In this document: one piece after another, positions 1 through 10,956 of the stretch
Layout of the letters: the number at the start of each line of letters is the position of its first letter
Position numbering within the stretch: position 1 is the stretch's first letter
DNA from: Pseudomonadota bacterium
GTDB lineage: Bacteria; Pseudomonadota; Gammaproteobacteria; Xanthomonadales; Xanthomonadaceae
NCBI GenBank assembly: GCA_018242365.1
Contig: JAFECB010000015.1
Coordinates: 1 to 64,000 of the forward strand
Direction: 5' to 3'
Length of the DNA stretch: 64,000 bases
Notes under the pieces: generated by a model
What the model was told of the DNA's origin: nothing
What the model saw: only the letters and a program-made list of their open reading frames with translations
The model's database searches: none
Made by a program: the position numbers and the translations under genes

Positions 1-1
1 C

Positions 2-103
2 AAATGCGCAAAAGTCGCGCTGGTGGCCTGCATGCGCGTCCTGCTCATCCGCCTCAACGCCATGATCCGCGACGCCTCGGAATGGAGGATGGCCGCCGGG
101 TAG
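2..103 (+). CDS. IS110-family transposase, C-terminal end (truncated by window edge)
   Basis: This is the last 33 codons of an open frame that enters from the left edge and stops at TAG 101-103. The peptide contains KVALVACMRVLLIRLNAMI, which closely resembles the conserved C-terminus of IS110-family transposases (the typical form is KVALVACMRKLL.LNAM.RD). These DEDD recombinases move without producing classical terminal inverted repeats or target duplications. The IS end must lie very near 104-114, because a remnant of a chromosomal repeat starts at 115 and hrpB starts at 131. Only the tail is visible, so intactness of the element cannot be judged. The family call rests on the motif alone but is fairly secure. 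Confidence 0.78.
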   Translation, partial: KCAKVALVACMRVLLIRLNAMIRDASEWRMAAG

Positions 104-114
104 TCAAGACAGTT

Positions 115-127
115 GCTCCTACAATGG
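115..127. repeat. Remnant of the GTAGGAGCGCA-type inverted repeat upstream of hrpB
   Basis: The 13 bases GCTCCTACAATGG are identical to the right terminus of the complete repeat at 19542-19643. No left half is present; its place is taken by the IS110 transposase end. As in the dtd and acyltransferase genes, the sequence TACAAT then five or six bases then ATG leads directly into the coding region, here hrpB. A chance match of 13 bases is possible, but the identical position relative to the start codon argues against it. Confidence 0.55.
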
Positions 128-130
128 TGC

Positions 131-2725
131 ATGTTGTTTCCGATCACGCCGCTGCTGCCGGACATCCTTGCGTCGCTTGCGCGGCATCCGCGACTGGTGC
201 TGGAAGCGCCGCCGGGGGCCGGCAAGACCACGCAAGTTCCACTGGCGCTGCTGGATGCCGACTGGCTGGATGGCCGCAAGGTCGTGATGCTGGAGCCGCG
301 CCGGGTGGCGGCGCGGGCGGCGGCGGGTTTCATGGCGCAGCAACTCGGTGAAGCCATTGGTGAGACCGTTGGCTATCGCATCCGCTTCGAAAGCAAGGTG
401 TCGTCACGAACCCGCATCGAGGTGGTCACCGAAGGCATCCTCACTCGCATGCTGCAGGACGATCCTTCTCTGGAAGGCGTGGGTGCGTTGCTGTTCGACG
501 AATTCCACGAGCGTCATCTGGCCGGCGATCTGGGTTTGGCGCTAGCGCTGGACGTGCAGGCCGGATTGCGTGAGGACCTGCGGATCGTAGTGATGTCGGC
601 GACGCTGGATGGCGAAAAATTAGCCACATTTCTGGATGCGCCGCGGCTGAGCAGTGCGGGGCGCAGCTATCCGGTGGCGGTCGCGCATTTCCCGGCGCGG
701 CGCGATGAATCGTTGGAACATCAGGTGAGACGTGCGGTGGAACACGCGCTGGTCGAACATCCCGGCGATGTGCTGGTGTTCCTGCCGGGGCAACGCGAGA
801 TCGCGAAAGTGCAAGCCTTGCTAAGCCCCTCTCCCTCCGGGAGAGGGGTTGGGGTGAGGGTCGCGATACCGGTGAAATCCTCGCCATCGACCAACCCTCA
901 TCCGCCCTTCGGGCACCTTCTCCCGGAGGGAGAAGGAAACAGCGAAGTCGAAATTCTCGTCCTGCACGGCGAACTGCCGATCGAGCAACAAACCCGCGTA
1001 TTGCAGCCCGCGGAAAATGGATGCCGCCGGGTGGTGCTGGCAACCAATGTGGCCGAGTCCTCGGTGACCTTGCCGGGCGTGCGCGTGGTGATTGATGCCG
1101 GGTTGGCGCGTGAGCCGAAGTTTGATCCCAACAGCGGCTTCTCGCGCCTCGAGGTGGTGGCGATTTCGCAGGCAAGCGCGGATCAACGCGCTGGCCGTGC
1201 CGGTCGCGTGGCCGAGGGTTTCGCCTATCGCCTGTGGCCGCAATCGCAGCGGCTGGAGCCGCAGCGCAGGCCGGAAATTGCCCAGGTCGAACTGGCCGCA
1301 CTGGTCCTGGAGCTGGCCGCATGGGGCAGTGCTTCGCTGTGCTTCGTGGATGCGCCACCGCCTGGGGCCTTGGCCGCCGGACGCGAGTTGTTGCAGCGAC
1401 TGGATGCATTGGATGCGCAAGGCAAGATCAGCGCGCACGGCAAGCGCATGCTCGCGCTCGGTACCCATCCACGCTTGGCGGCGATGTTGCTGGCGACGAC
1501 CGACCCGAGCCGTGTGGCCTTGGCCTGCGATGTGGCGGCGTTGATCGAAGCCCGCGACCCGCTTCGCAGCCGCAGCGATGCGCTGATCGAGCGATGGCAG
1601 GCTTTGGCGGCGTTTCGGCAGGGCCGTTGTCCGTCCGAAGCGAGCCGATCGGCATTGGCGGCCATTGATGCGGCCGCCAAGCAGTGGCGCCGGCGCGTGC
1701 ACTGCAACGCAATGCCGCCGGCATCCGCAGCGGCACACGCCCTCGGTGATCTGCTCGCGCATGCCTTCCCCGAGCGCATCGCCAGGCAACATCCGCAGGA
1801 TCCCAAACGCTACCAGTTGGCGAATGGGCGGATGGCGCGCCTGTTCGACGACAGCGCGCTCTACGGCGAGCCGTGGCTGGTGGCCAGCGAGCTGCGGTTT
1901 GAAGCCAAGGATGCGCTGCTGCTGCGCGGTGCGCCGGTGGATGCCGCCTATCTGCGCGACGCCTTCTCCGGGCACTTCCAGCAAGCCGATGAAGTGCGCT
2001 GGGACGCCGGCAAGCGTGCACTGGTGAGCGAACGCATCGAACGCTTCGATGGCATCGTGCTGGCCTCGAAATCTGCCGGGAAAGTGGATCCGGTACTGGC
2101 CGCACACGCCTTGACCGCAGCGGTACGTGAACTTGGATTGATCTGCCTGCCGTGGAGCGAAGCGCTGTCGCAATGGCGCATACGCGTGCAGAGCCTGCGC
2201 CAGTGGATGCCGGAATTGGGCCTGCCTGACCTGTCCGACGCGACGTTGCAGGAATCGCTCGAAACCTGGCTGCAGCCGGCCTTTGTCGGCAAGACCCGGC
2301 TGGATGCATTGGACAGCAGCGAACTGGCTGATGCGTTGAAGCTTGGCATCGACTGGAACCTGCGCCAGCGTATCGAGCAACTGGCGCCCACGCGCATCGA
2401 GGTGCCCTCGGGCATGCAGCGCGCAATCGACTATCGCCTGGACGACCACGGCGAGGCCGCACCGCCGGTACTGGCGGTGAAACTGCAGGAACTGTTCGGA
2501 CTGGAAGAAACCCCACGCGTGGCCGATGGCCGCGTGCCAGTGCTGCTGCACCTGCTCTCACCCGGCGGCAAGCCGCTGCAAGTAACCGCGGACCTGCGGA
2601 ATTTCTGGAACAGCACCTATGCGGAGGTGAGGAAGGAAATGAAGGGGCGCTATCCCAAGCACCCGTGGCCGGACGATCCGTGGAATGCCGTGGCGACGCA
2701 CCGCGCCAAGCCGCGCGGGACATGA
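131..2725 (+). CDS. hrpB: ATP-dependent RNA helicase HrpB
   Basis: DEAH-box superfamily 2 helicase of the HrpB family, presumed cytoplasmic; the substrate in this lineage is not established. Walker A GAGKTT lies at about residues 29-34, the DEAH-type box reads DEFHERH at about 123-129, SATLD follows near 157, and motif VI QRAGRAGR is at about 352-359. The long C-terminal part carries the HrpB-specific domain. ATG 131 is chosen because homologues start just before LLPDILASL; TTG 113 in the same frame lies inside repeat DNA. At 864 aa it is longer than the roughly 810-830 aa usual for the family. Much of the excess is a 38-residue stretch (about 232-269) encoded by an in-frame palindromic repeat, listed separately. 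Confidence 0.93.
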   Translation: MLFPITPLLPDILASLARHPRLVLEAPPGAGKTTQVPLALLDADWLDGRKVVMLEPRRVAARAAAGFMAQQLGEAIGETVGYRIRFESKVSSRTRIEVVTEGILTRMLQDDPSLEGVGALLFDEFHERHLAGDLGLALALDVQAGLREDLRIVVMSATLDGEKLATFLDAPRLSSAGRSYPVAVAHFPARRDESLEHQVRRAVEHALVEHPGDVLVFLPGQREIAKVQALLSPSPSGRGVGVRVAIPVKSSPSTNPHPPFGHLLPEGEGNSEVEILVLHGELPIEQQTRVLQPAENGCRRVVLATNVAESSVTLPGVRVVIDAGLAREPKFDPNSGFSRLEVVAISQASADQRAGRAGRVAEGFAYRLWPQSQRLEPQRRPEIAQVELAALVLELAAWGSASLCFVDAPPPGALAAGRELLQRLDALDAQGKISAHGKRMLALGTHPRLAAMLLATTDPSRVALACDVAALIEARDPLRSRSDALIERWQALAAFRQGRCPSEASRSALAAIDAAAKQWRRRVHCNAMPPASAAAHALGDLLAHAFPERIARQHPQDPKRYQLANGRMARLFDDSALYGEPWLVASELRFEAKDALLLRGAPVDAAYLRDAFSGHFQQADEVRWDAGKRALVSERIERFDGIVLASKSAGKVDPVLAAHALTAAVRELGLICLPWSEALSQWRIRVQSLRQWMPELGLPDLSDATLQESLETWLQPAFVGKTRLDALDSSELADALKLGIDWNLRQRIEQLAPTRIEVPSGMQRAIDYRLDDHGEAAPPVLAVKLQELFGLEETPRVADGRVPVLLHLLSPGGKPLQVTADLRNFWNSTYAEVRKEMKGRYPKHPWPDDPWNAVATHRAKPRGT
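826..936. repeat. Palindromic repeat element inserted in frame inside hrpB
   Basis: Two perfect hairpins bracket this segment: CCCCTCTCCC/GGGAGAGGGG at 826-835 and 839-848, and CCTTCTCCC/GGGAGAAGG at 916-924 and 928-936. The intervening bases include GGTTGGGGTGAGGG and CCAACCCTCATCCGCCC. This layout matches the dispersed intergenic repeats common in Xanthomonad and related genomes. Here the element has no stop in the hrpB frame and is translated as SPSGRGVGVRV through LLPEGEG. It falls between helicase domain 1 and the strand leading to LVLHGELP, a likely surface loop. No other copy of this type is seen in the window. Confidence 0.8.
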
Positions 2726-2836
2726 CGGCGGGACATGCGAGGATCACTCATTGCTGAATGGGTGTGCGGTGACCGTCGCCAAGCGGAAACGGTTTCGGGT
2801 GATACTCGCAAGGGCAAGCAATCAGGGAGCGCGGCA

Positions 2837-3157
2837 ATGAGCAAGATGGACCAGGCACAGGATCGGGCCATGGCCTTGATCAACGAGATTGGCGATGGCC
2901 TGCGCAAGCGGGTGCCGGACAAGGCCGCACAATGGATCGAAACCGGGGCGGCATTGGGCGCGCTGCGTGCCGGATCGAAGGTCGCCGGCAAGTTTGTCCG
3001 CCGCAATCCGTATCTGGTCGGCGCTGCCGTCGCCGGTGCCGGCTTGCTGTGGCTGGCGGCGCGCCACCACGCACGCAAGCGCACGACGCAGGAAGACAGG
3101 CCGCGGCTGCAGGCGGTGCGTCGCGGGGATTTCGAGCAGGACGATTACGGCGTCTGA
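2837..3157 (+). CDS. Small hypothetical membrane protein
   Basis: A 106-residue protein of unknown function. The first 60 residues are amphipathic and charged (AQDRAMALINEIGDGLRKRV), followed by a basic stretch, one hydrophobic segment at about 72-90 (YLVGAAVAGAGLLWLAA), and a basic then acidic tail. This resembles the layout of small C-tail-anchored inner-membrane proteins such as the ElaB/YqjD (DUF883) group, but I see no diagnostic motif. ATG 2837 is chosen because AGGGAG lies 7-13 bases upstream; an upstream in-frame ATG at 2735 lacks a clear ribosome site. Its 3' end overlaps the convergent kinase gene by 13 bases. Confidence 0.6.
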   Translation: MSKMDQAQDRAMALINEIGDGLRKRVPDKAAQWIETGAALGALRAGSKVAGKFVRRNPYLVGAAVAGAGLLWLAARHHARKRTTQEDRPRLQAVRRGDFEQDDYGV

Positions 3158-4281
3158 TCGCCGTTACCGAGCTCGCTGCAAGCCGCGGCGGGCAGTTCCA
3201 CGGTGAAGCGGGCGCCGCCGCCTTCCCGGTCCTCGTAGCAGAGCCGGCCGCCGGCGCCGAGCACGATCTGCCGGGCGAGCGCCAGGCCCAGCCCGTTCGA
3301 TAGCCCGCCCGGTGCATCGTGTCCGTCCAGCCGCTGAAAGGGCTTGAACAGCGATGGCTGGAAAACGACAGGCACGCCCGGCCCGCGATCCTGCACCACC
3401 AGTTGCCAATGGCCATCGCGACCCGGGCGACCCAGCAATTCAACGTCACCACCGTTGCCCGCGTATTTGAGGGCATTGCCCAGCAGGTTTTCGCCGACAT
3501 GGCGCAAAAGCTGGGCATCGATGGCGACGCAGGCATCTCCTTCAGGGGCGCTGCTGCGCAGGCGCATGCCCTGGGCTTCGAACTGCAACTCATAGCGCGC
3601 CGCCAACCAGCGCAGCGTATCCCGCAGCGAACTGCGACGGCTGGACGCGCCGGGTTCCGCGCTGTCGGGGGATTGGCTTTCCAGATAGGCGCGGACGTAA
3701 TCCAGTGCTTCGTGGGTACTCTCATCGATGATCTGCAGGTAGCGGGCAACCCGCTCCGGCTTGCAGTCCGGCATCGCCAGCATTTCGCGCGCGAACAAGA
3801 CCGACGTCAGCGGATTCTTGATGTCGTGGGCGATCAGGTTGAACAGTTCCTGCCGACTGCGCAGCGCGTGCGCCAGTCGCTCGCGTGATTGCTTCTGGTG
3901 CAGGTGCACGCGAATGCGGGCCAGTAGTTCATCTTCGTCGATGGGCATGGCCATGACATCGGCGGCACCTGCGCCGAACGCCCGCAGGCGCAAGGCTTGC
4001 GCGTCGTGGCCAAGGCCGAGGACCAGTACCGGAAGGGACACGTCTTCATCACGTTGCGCAAGCGAGGCGACCAAGCCGATGCCTGCGCAATCCAGTTCGC
4101 GTGAATCGATCAGCAACAAGTCGGGTGCACGCGTGGCGATGGCAGCGAGCGCCTCAGCTTCGCCTGGTGCCACGCTCACGGCATGGCCGGCCTCGCGCAG
4201 CAGCGCCGCCAGGGTGCTGGCATCGCTGGCCTGCGACACAACGAGGAGGCGGCCAGTGCTGGCGGAACGCGTTGCCACCAA
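3145..4281 (-). CDS. Hybrid response-regulator/sensor histidine kinase (REC-HisKA-HATPase)
   Basis: A 378-residue cytoplasmic signalling protein. Residues about 10-125 form a receiver domain (LLLIDSRELD supplies the phospho-acceptor Asp region). A dimerisation/phosphoacceptor helix with the H-box LIAHDIKNPLTSV follows at about 150-165. The ATPase domain shows the N-box HVGENLLGNALKYAG, the G1 box QDRGPGVP and the G2 box GLGLALARQI. There is no membrane segment or separate input domain, so the receiver probably gates the kinase. It stands alone with no cognate regulator beside it. The frame opens with TTG 4281 then GTG and no convincing ribosome site, so the exact start is uncertain. It converges on the upstream small membrane protein. 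Confidence 0.85.
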   Translation of the reverse strand: MVATRSASTGRLLVVSQASDASTLAALLREAGHAVSVAPGEAEALAAIATRAPDLLLIDSRELDCAGIGLVASLAQRDEDVSLPVLVLGLGHDAQALRLRAFGAGAADVMAMPIDEDELLARIRVHLHQKQSRERLAHALRSRQELFNLIAHDIKNPLTSVLFAREMLAMPDCKPERVARYLQIIDESTHEALDYVRAYLESQSPDSAEPGASSRRSSLRDTLRWLAARYELQFEAQGMRLRSSAPEGDACVAIDAQLLRHVGENLLGNALKYAGNGGDVELLGRPGRDGHWQLVVQDRGPGVPVVFQPSLFKPFQRLDGHDAPGGLSNGLGLALARQIVLGAGGRLCYEDREGGGARFTVELPAAACSELGNGDQTP

Positions 4282-4358
4282 AGGAGGCTCGTGGACATGG
4301 AGGGACCGGTCACGTTAGCAAACGGCAGCCAGTGCGACCATGCCGATGGGTGGAACAT

Positions 4359-4898
4359 TCATGCGCTACAAACGCGCCATTGCCCCGGCAGCAGGTCATC
4401 CAGCTGTTGCCCGCCGATGGCGACACGCACCAGCCGCAGGGTCGGCAGCCCGACTGCCGCGGTCATCCGCCGCACCTGTCGATTGCGACCTTCGCGCAGC
4501 GTCAATTCCAGCCAGCCGTCGGGGACCGTCTTGCGAAACCGCACCGGCGGATCGCGTGGCCACAGCGCGGGGGGTTCGATGGCTTGCACTTGCGCAGGCA
4601 GGGTGGGGCCATCCTTGAGCAGCACGCCAGCACCCAGTGCCTGTACTTGCGCGTCCGATGGCGTGCCTTCCACCTGCACCCAGTAGGTCTTCGCTTGCTT
4701 GTGGCGCGGGTCGGTGAGCCGATGCGCCAGACGTCCGTCATCGGTCAGCAACAACAAGCCCTCGGAATCGAAATCCAGTCGTCCGGCGGCGTAGACATCG
4801 CCGGGCAAGCCGAATTCCGCCAGCGTCCGCCGTGCCGGCACGCTGCGATCGGTGAACTGGCAGAGTACGTCGTAGGGCTTGTTGAAGGCGATCAGCAT
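4359..4898 (-). CDS. rluE: 23S rRNA pseudouridine synthase, RluE type
   Basis: A 179-residue member of the RsuA/RluB/RluE pseudouridine synthase family. RluE converts U2457 of E. coli 23S rRNA to pseudouridine. The catalytic Asp is D42 in AGRLDFDSEG, and the family motif LREGRNRQVRRM lies near the C-terminus. There is no N-terminal S4 domain and the protein is short, which fits RluE rather than RluB or RsuA. The start ATG 4898 has no clear ribosome site. A large inverted repeat lies immediately upstream, between this gene and the methyltransferase-like gene on the same strand. Confidence 0.86.
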   Translation of the reverse strand: MLIAFNKPYDVLCQFTDRSVPARRTLAEFGLPGDVYAAGRLDFDSEGLLLLTDDGRLAHRLTDPRHKQAKTYWVQVEGTPSDAQVQALGAGVLLKDGPTLPAQVQAIEPPALWPRDPPVRFRKTVPDGWLELTLREGRNRQVRRMTAAVGLPTLRLVRVAIGGQQLDDLLPGQWRVCSA

Positions 4899-4920
4899 GG
4901 AGAGCCGGGATTCGGGGGAC

Positions 4921-5002
4921 GGGAGACGGGATTCGCAAGAGCGGTGATTCGCGGCAGGTGATACAGCATCAGTCGCTTTGGCTCTTGCGAATCCCGTCTC
5001 CC
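4921..5002. repeat. Perfect 22-bp inverted repeat, 38-base spacer
   Basis: Bases 4921-4942 are the exact reverse complement of 4981-5002, and the pairing partly continues outward (GGGGGA near 4914 against CTCCCCC near 5005). The arms contain CGGGATTCGCAAGAGC, of the GGGATTCG type dispersed in Xanthomonad intergenic DNA. The element occupies most of the gap between the methyltransferase stop and the rluE start, both on the minus strand. It could act as a transcription or RNA-processing barrier. There is no clear T-run for a classical terminator. Confidence 0.75.
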
Positions 5003-5012
5003 ATCTCCCCCG

Positions 5013-5870
5013 TCACGGTTTCCTGAACCGCAGCGTCATCCGGTCGCTCTCGCCGATGGCCCGGTATTTGGCGTCGTCCGCGGCGTCATGGGAATTGGTG
5101 GGAGGCAGCGTCCACACGCCGTTGGGGTGGTGGGTGTCGTCGCGCGGATTGGCATTGATCTCACTTTTGTCCTCCAGCACGAAGCCGGCCTGGGTGGCCA
5201 GTTCGATGATCAGCGCCTCGGTCAGATAGCCGGACTTCTTCATCGTTTCCAGATCGGTGCCGGGTCTGGCGCGGTGGTCGGCCACGCCCAGCGTGCCGCC
5301 CGGCTTGAGTACGTCGAAGAACGCCTTGAAGTAAGCCTCGGCGTTGCCGTCGGCGACCCAGTTGTGAGCATTGCGGAAGGTCAGCACGGTGTCGGCGGAA
5401 TTGGGCGGGCCAAAGCTCGGCGCCTTGGCGTCGAAAGCGCGAAGTTCCGGCTGGCCGTAAACGTCCGGGCGTGCGGTGATCTTGTCGCGCAGGGTCTTGT
5501 TCAGCGTGTAGCGATAGCCGGGTTGGCCGGTGATGGCGTCGTCCCAGATCGCGGCGATGTAATGACCGTGCGGACGCAGGTAGGGCGCGAGGATATCGGC
5601 ATACCAGCCGCCGCCGGGAGTGATCTCGATGACGGTTTCATCCGGCTGCACGCCGAAGAACGCGAGGGTCTGGGCCGGATGGCGGTAGCGGTCGCGCAGC
5701 ATGTCCTGCGGGGCGCGCCAGTCGCCGGCGAGGGCCGCATCCAGCGTCGCGCCGGGTGCGACGGCTGGCGTGCTGGGCGTCGTGGCGACCGTCTGTTGTG
5801 CGATGGCGAATCCGGCGGTGCCGGCGAGGCACAGCCCGAGGCTGGCGGCGAGTGTGATCGAACGAGGCAT
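5013..5870 (-). CDS. Exported class I SAM-dependent methyltransferase-like protein
   Basis: A 285-residue protein with an N-terminal signal peptide (hydrophobic core about residues 5-23, cleavage near AIAQQ). The mature part looks like the COG4798 predicted methyltransferases: ETVIEITPGGGWYADIL at about 78-95 is a motif I equivalent, with TVLTFRNAHNW and FDVLKPGGTLGVADHR downstream. The family is usually exported in Gram-negative bacteria, which is odd for an enzyme needing cytoplasmic SAM, and its substrate is unknown. It is probably transcribed alone, with icd following after 45 bases on the same strand. Confidence 0.8.
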   Translation of the reverse strand: MPRSITLAASLGLCLAGTAGFAIAQQTVATTPSTPAVAPGATLDAALAGDWRAPQDMLRDRYRHPAQTLAFFGVQPDETVIEITPGGGWYADILAPYLRPHGHYIAAIWDDAITGQPGYRYTLNKTLRDKITARPDVYGQPELRAFDAKAPSFGPPNSADTVLTFRNAHNWVADGNAEAYFKAFFDVLKPGGTLGVADHRARPGTDLETMKKSGYLTEALIIELATQAGFVLEDKSEINANPRDDTHHPNGVWTLPPTNSHDAADDAKYRAIGESDRMTLRFRKP

Positions 5871-5915
5871 GCGGGCGCTCCGTGAATCCGGAGCGCCAGC
5901 TTACCCGCAGCGGCT

Positions 5916-9002
<3,087 letters not shown>

Positions 9003-9006
<4 letters not shown>

Positions 9007-9989
9007 GGAGTACCTGCGTTTGCCGAGCTGCGGTACTGGCGCGGTGTTGCGCCTCCGACCTTGCGCATGAGTCTCCGCAGCGCTGTTGCGTCCTGATAGC
9101 CCACGGCTGCTGCGATCTGTTCGATGTTCATGCGGCTGTTCTGCAGCAAGCTGCGTGCCCGGTGCAAGCGGATGCTCTGGATCATGGCGCTGGTACCCAT
9201 GCCGGTTGCGCGGTGGACACGCCGCCCCAGGGTGCGCTCCGAGATGCACAGTTCCTGCGCAAGCTCGGGTATCGAGGGCACCGATGGCAACGAAGCTTCG
9301 ACGCGTGCGGTCAGGCGTGAGACCAGGGCATCGCCGCTTGCCAGCATTGCGGGCACCACGAACTGGGCCTGTTCGCTGCGTTCGTGCAACAGCAGCACGC
9401 GAGACACGCCATCGGTGACCTTGTTGCCGAAACGCTTGCGCAGCAGATGGAGCATCACGTCGGACTGCGCGAACGCCGCTCCCGCGGTAATCACCGGGCC
9501 ATCCACGCAGAGAATGCGATTGGCCTCTACCCTGGTATCCATGGTGATGCGGGACAGCTCGGGTGCAAGCCACCATGTCGTGGTTGCCTTGCGGCCCGCG
9601 AGGACGCCGGCGGCCTGCAGCAGGAAGACGGCGGAGCATGAAGCCGCGACTTGCCCGCCAGCGGCGACGTGCGCCGCAATGCTGCGGATCGCGCGCTGGC
9701 AATCCTCGTTGCGCATTCGCTCGGAAAGCTGGCTGGCACTGGTGACCCAGATCCCGGGGACCAGCAGGGTTGCCTTGCCGTGCCTTGTCCTGCCAGGCAA
9801 GCGCAAGGTGTCAACGCCAAGGCCGCCTTGCAAGTCCACTCGCCCGCCCATGGGCGAATAAAACCCCCACGTAGGTGCCGCCTCGCCCAGGCGGGTCGCG
9901 AACAGGGCCGCTGCTGCGAGGATATCGCGCGTCATTGCGACACCACTCGGGTTGGTGCCCGCCATCACCAGGATCTCGAAATCCTTCAT
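9003..9989 (-). CDS. GlxA-family transcriptional regulator (DJ-1/PfpI plus AraC HTH)
   Basis: A 328-residue regulator. Residues about 1-190 form a DJ-1/PfpI (class I glutamine amidotransferase-like) domain, with VAASCSAVFLLQAAG around the usual nucleophile elbow. Residues about 225-325 form an AraC-type double helix-turn-helix (ELAQELCISERTLGRRVHRATG and EQIAAAVGYQDATALRRLM). GlxA-type regulators often control neighbouring amine or amino-acid catabolism genes. It is divergent from a five-gene operon starting at 10102, with 112 bases between starts, and is the obvious candidate regulator for it. Its stop overlaps the SDR start (ATGA). Confidence 0.88.
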
Positions 9990-10101
9990 GACCGTTTATG
10001 CATGGAAGATGTCGTATTGGACACTACGCAAAACGCGCTGTCGAGGATGCAATAAGCACCATCACGGTCCCGATATGGACCATGCCGTGTACGGAAGCCA
10101 A
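9990..10101. promoter_or_regulatory. Divergent promoter region between the GlxA-type regulator and the catabolic operon
   Basis: These 112 bases separate two divergently read starts and must hold both promoters and probably the operator of the GlxA-type regulator. I see AT-richer patches such as TTTATGCATGG near 9994 and AATAAGC near 10051. I cannot assign convincing -35/-10 pairs or a clean palindromic operator. Confidence 0.45.
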
Positions 10102-10956
10102 ATGACGGAAACAGCCGGACAAACATCCCGGGACGATCCACTCGACGATCTGCAGGCGAGGACATACACGCTGGAAGGCATCAGCAAGCGTGTCCATGTC
10201 TCCGGGGTGGGGCCTGCCGTCATCGTGATGGCGGAAATGCCGGGCATCAGTCCGCATGTCGCGCGCTTTGCGCGCTGGGTCAGGCAGGCAGGGTTCACCA
10301 TCTATCTGCCCTCGTTGTTTGGGACCGACGGGGCATTTCCCGAAGCGGAAGCCGGTCTTGCGATCATGCGGCGCGCTTGTGTCAGTGCAGAGTTCCATGC
10401 ACTCGCGGGCAAGGGAGCCAGTCCGGTGACGTCATGGCTTCGTGCGTTGTCACGCAAGGCGCTGGAGGAGTGCGGCGGTCCGGGCGTGGGTGCGATCGGC
10501 ATGTGCTTCACTGGCAACTTCGCGCTGTCGATGATGCTGGAGTCGGCCATGCTGGCACCGGTGCTGGCCCAGCCATCCTTGCCGTTGGACGATCCGCGCG
10601 CTGTCGAAAGCAGTGTCGAAGAGCTGGCGTCCGTGCGCGCGCGACTCGAGCGCGACGACTTGACCGTGCTCGCCTATCGTTTCGAAGGCGACCGCCATTG
10701 CCGTGCAGAACGCTTTGCCGCCTACCAGGCGGCACTCGGGCCTCGCTTCATCGGGCGTGTGTTGCCGGACAGCGCCGCCAATCCACAACCACCACCCTTC
10801 TTCAAGCAGGTCGTGGGATCCCCGCACAGCGTGCTGACCGCCCATCTCATCGACGCGAAGGGCGAACCCACGGTGAAGGCCCGCGACGAAGTGCTGGCGT
10901 TCCTTCGCGAACAGTTGTTCGGCAAGCCCTTGTTCGAGGCGGAAACCGTCATATGA
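10102..10956 (+). CDS. Dienelactone hydrolase family protein
   Basis: A 284-residue alpha/beta hydrolase. The nucleophile elbow reads GMCFTGN at about 133-139 with Cys135, as in the dienelactone hydrolase (DLH) family, where Cys replaces Ser. The strand TIYLPSLFG precedes it, and a candidate His lies in GSPHSVLTAHL near the C-terminus. It is longer than the classical 230-240 aa DLH. ATG 10102 follows GGAAG by four bases; ATG 10075 in frame is an alternative. It is the first gene of a tightly packed operon and overlaps the next gene by four bases. The substrate, a lactone or ester, is unknown. Confidence 0.8.
   Translation: MTETAGQTSRDDPLDDLQARTYTLEGISKRVHVSGVGPAVIVMAEMPGISPHVARFARWVRQAGFTIYLPSLFGTDGAFPEAEAGLAIMRRACVSAEFHALAGKGASPVTSWLRALSRKALEECGGPGVGAIGMCFTGNFALSMMLESAMLAPVLAQPSLPLDDPRAVESSVEELASVRARLERDDLTVLAYRFEGDRHCRAERFAAYQAALGPRFIGRVLPDSAANPQPPPFFKQVVGSPHSVLTAHLIDAKGEPTVKARDEVLAFLREQLFGKPLFEAETVI

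Noticed and set aside
821..2551. 576-codon open frame on the minus strand across hrpB
   Set aside because: It is antisense to a complete helicase whose motifs are intact, has no recognisable domain, and is expected in GC-rich DNA where the opposite frame lacks stops.
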